Below, one piece after another: positions 60,403 to 62,559 of a stretch of 62,559 nt of DNA. Both the position numbers and the translations under genes were made by a program. Numbering within the stretch: the first letter of the stretch is position 1; each line of letters opens with the position of its first letter. The notes beneath the pieces were generated by a model, which searched no databases, had not been told where the DNA came from, and saw nothing but the letters and a program-made list of their open reading frames with translations. The stretch comes from an uncultured Clostridia bacterium (GTDB lineage Bacteria > Bacillota > Clostridia > Lachnospirales > Cellulosilyticaceae), in contig CAKZUB010000027.1 of assembly GCA_937921505.1 (NCBI GenBank), forward strand, positions 1 through 62,559. The letters are read 5' to 3'.

Positions 60403-61168
60403 TTATCCACTCTCTAAAAAATCTATTAAGTTCTCCATCTTCTGGCCTTTGTACTTTATGGGCCGTTAGCAAATAGTTATCACACTTAGCTAGTAACTCT
60501 TGAAAACAGTTTACGAGTGCAGTATGAGTGCTAATTTTAAGCCAATCATTATTAGCTGCTTTTGTTTGTATAAGCTTTTCAATTTCATTACATAAGTCTT
60601 GCTGCATAGATGTGCTTTCATATAAAGCTTTAAATGACATAGGTGGAATACTATGATTTTTCATAATATAGTCTGCTGCAAGTAGTGATCTTAAAACATA
60701 AAAATATCTTTTTAGTCTTTCCTCATCATGATTTTTTATATCTTCGAACTTATTAACTGCTATACTTCTATAGTGTTGGAGTGCAACTTTTTCATCAAAA
60801 TACTTTAAGTTAACATTTAGAAGTGTTTCCTTAAATCCTTCTTTTTCCATGTATATGATAGGCGACTGAAGCCATTCTGATACTTCCGGATTAAACTTTT
60901 GAATTGATTTAAGTGCCTTTTTTAAATCCCAGCCTTCTATATCGTAGACTGGATCTACTGAAATCTCTATATAATCTTTTACCTCATTAATTGCTAAGTA
61001 AAATTCTTGTGGTCGCACATAAATGAATCTACAATGATAATCAGAATCCTTTGAAGGAAACCCCCATCCCCTCGTTCCAGCTTCTGCTGCATAAAGTATT
61101 ATAATATCTTTTTTTTCTTCTATTTCTTTAAGTATTTTTTGAATTTTTTGGTACATATTATCTCTCAT
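60398..61168 (-). CDS. COG3541-type nucleotidyltransferase-fold protein with altered motif
   Basis: The start ATG 61168 (MRDNMYQKIQKILKE) follows AAGGGG at 8 nt; a longer frame to 61204 lacks a good site. The 256-residue protein resembles the predicted nucleotidyltransferase family of COG3541. The usual ESGSRAWGF and DSDYDVRFIYV appear here as EAGTRGWGFPSKDSDYHCRF (residues 29-48). Gly-Ser is changed to Gly-Thr and the third Asp to His. The remainder (WLQSPIIYMEKEGFKE and RYFYVLRSLLAADYI) fits the family. Activity may be altered. Function of the family is not settled. Confidence 0.8.
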   Translation of the reverse strand: MRDNMYQKIQKILKEIEEKKDIIILYAAEAGTRGWGFPSKDSDYHCRFIYVRPQEFYLAINEVKDYIEISVDPVYDIEGWDLKKALKSIQKFNPEVSEWLQSPIIYMEKEGFKETLLNVNLKYFDEKVALQHYRSIAVNKFEDIKNHDEERLKRYFYVLRSLLAADYIMKNHSIPPMSFKALYESTSMQQDLCNEIEKLIQTKAANNDWLKISTHTALVNCFQELLAKCDNYLLTAHKVQRPEDGELNRFFREWIR

Positions 61169-61418
61169 TATTTTTACCCCTTCCGACTCCATTAAATACA
61201 TCATTTCTATTCTCTAACTCTTTTTGTATACTCTATTATACGTCCTTCCATCACCTTAATATTACTAGTTATCCAAATTATACAATTTTTATAAGCTTAA
61301 TTTTAATAAATTTCCAAAACCATTTAAATTAAAACTTTATCATAAATAACCTCGTTGTTCTATTTTGTTAGTATATCCCAAAATAGTTGTTTTAATCTTA
61401 ACTACACATAAACTCACT

Positions 61419-62282
61419 CTAAAAATGTCCATAGCCACATCTCTTGCATAAGTCTTCTACTGCCTCTCTTCTTGAAAAGCCCTCGTAGATGTCCTCTGCT
61501 CTTTTACACTTCAAAATGGTTTCTAATGGCTCCTCAAATATATTTCCAAGTGGTATGTTCCCATCATTATCCAGACAACATGGTACTACTGTCCCATCTA
61601 CTAATATGCCGATCTGATCCCGTAGTCCTAGGCAAAACCGCTTTGTATAACTAGGCTCCCTAGCCATTTTTCCCCATTCAAACTTTTCTGCCATATTCAA
61701 ATACACTCTATTACATAACTTGAGCTGCTTTTGTGTTTGTAGCTTGAGAATGAGATCATCTTCTAATCTAAAGCTCTCTTCTATCTTTTTTAAGATGTAC
61801 TGATTGAGCTCATTACTTGCTCCTTGCTCTTTATTATCTAAGTTCCAGAGTCTTAAACTACATATGATATTACTTTGCCTGTTAACTTCTTTTACAAAAC
61901 ATAAGATGCTGTCTAAATACTCATAAAAGTTTAAATTACTTTCATTGGCCTCAAAACTATGAAGTGAAATATTGATCTGTCGCAGAGCCTTAGAAGAGAT
62001 TAAAATATCTTTAACTTCTTTAAGCAAAGTCCCATTAGTCGTTAAATTTACTTTAAAACCTTCCCCAGCACTTAATTCTAAAAAAGTTTTGAGTTCTGGA
62101 TTTAAAACTGGTTCTCCCATTAAATGAAAATAGATATATTCTGTATAAGGCTTTATAGCCTGTAGAATATATAAAAAGGAGACCTTATCCATGTGTTTCA
62201 AGGCTCGTTTTGTTTTAGGACAAAAATTGCAACTCAAATTGCAGATATTTGTTATTTCTACATATATTTTTTTAAATCTCAT
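61419..62282 (-). CDS. Radical SAM / SPASM-type protein
   Basis: The 287-residue product has a CX3CX2C cluster motif at Cys14, Cys18 and Cys21 (TNICNLSCNFCPKTKR). Further radical SAM signatures are HLMGEPVLNPELKTFLEL (GE motif) and VNLTTNGTLL. A reduced SPASM-like region near the C-terminus has RFCLGLRDQIGILVDGTVVPC followed by CLDNDGNIPLGNIF and LCKRCGYGHF. Such proteins often modify peptides or act on cofactors; no precursor peptide gene is evident on the same strand. Strong AAGGAGG site. The unknown plus-strand gene starts about 230 bp away, divergently. Confidence 0.85.
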   Translation of the reverse strand: MRFKKIYVEITNICNLSCNFCPKTKRALKHMDKVSFLYILQAIKPYTEYIYFHLMGEPVLNPELKTFLELSAGEGFKVNLTTNGTLLKEVKDILISSKALRQINISLHSFEANESNLNFYEYLDSILCFVKEVNRQSNIICSLRLWNLDNKEQGASNELNQYILKKIEESFRLEDDLILKLQTQKQLKLCNRVYLNMAEKFEWGKMAREPSYTKRFCLGLRDQIGILVDGTVVPCCLDNDGNIPLGNIFEEPLETILKCKRAEDIYEGFSRREAVEDLCKRCGYGHF

Positions 62283-62510
62283 AAAATTCTTTTTGCCTCC
62301 TTATATAGACTATGTAGCCCCAAATACACAACATTCACTCATGGCAGTCTTTCACTAAAATTATATTGTATCATATGATTCCTCTGTGTTCACCTCTAAT
62401 TCACCACTTTTATAATGTATATAGATAAACCGTTTTAAATAGCTTAATATACCTGTATATTTTAATTGGTTTTTCATATCCTAAGAAAAAGACATTAGGA
62501 GATGATATTT

Positions 62511-62559
62511 ATGAGTAGAACAACTTCAGTAACCGCAAAACTTCATAGCTATTCTTTGG
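62511..62559 (+). CDS. Unknown gene, first codons only
   Basis: ATG 62511 with AGGAG 9 nt upstream opens a frame MSRTTSVTAKLHSYSL that continues past the window edge. Too little is visible to assign a family. It is divergent from the radical SAM gene. Confidence 0.5.
   Translation, partial: MSRTTSVTAKLHSYSL

Overview
The window is low-GC DNA with strong AGGAGG-type ribosome binding sites and a clostridial gene complement: an S-box riboswitch, a Feo iron system, FapA, NSS-type symporters, ABC-2 exporters with a NarL-type two-component system, and UPF0735/PheB. A Lachnospirales or related Clostridia host is the best guess. This is inferred from gene content, not from a marker gene. No rRNA, tRNA or CRISPR array was seen.

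Region 1 (1 to about 3.4 kb) is the early end of what looks like a Mu-like transposable prophage running off the left edge. It holds the N-terminal part of a MuA-type transposase, two small genes and a Cro/Ner-like protein on the minus strand, and a divergent repressor at 2351-2812. Three 16-bp palindromic operators spaced exactly 31 bp apart lie between the divergent units, and a fourth lies inside the repressor gene. A plus-strand Cas2-fold (SinR-like) gene sits in the middle of the minus-strand operon. The repeat-rich stretch 2.8-3.4 kb is probably the phage terminus. It may cut the host membrane-protein gene at 3384-3827.

Region 2 (3.9-16.1 kb) starts with a minus-strand threonine operon (ACT regulator, hom, apgM-like, lysC, thrB). 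Its promoter has a 15-nt A tract as spacer. Next come a secreted amidase and a plus-strand nucleoside ABC importer (BMP lipoprotein, ATPase, two permeases).

Region 3 (16.1-35.5 kb) holds an HD-GYP protein, a YgiQ radical SAM protein and a complete branched-chain amino acid importer (livJHMGF). It continues with a MarR/flavodoxin/FMN-binding redox unit, a Nudix hydrolase, an M32 carboxypeptidase, an ABC-2 exporter with its own two-component system, and a secreted HtrA-like protease.

Region 4 (35.5-52.5 kb) holds a MutS2-like protein without Smr, an NSS symporter, and a GntR/transaldolase-like pair. The feo locus follows, with two feoA genes, feoB, a FeoB-associated peptide and three Fur-like boxes. 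Then come a SAM-riboswitch-controlled metNIQ operon, a HAD phosphatase, an MFS protein, a D-2-hydroxyacid dehydrogenase and a soluble chemoreceptor with PAS at the C-terminus.

Region 5 (52.6-62.6 kb) holds SSB, a GHL10-type glycosidase with SH3 domains, a GAF protein/FapA pair and release factor 3 behind 21-bp tandem repeats. It ends with a divergent-motif nucleotidyltransferase, a radical SAM/SPASM protein and the start of an unknown plus-strand gene. Many transcription units end in long, perfect A+T-flanked hairpins.
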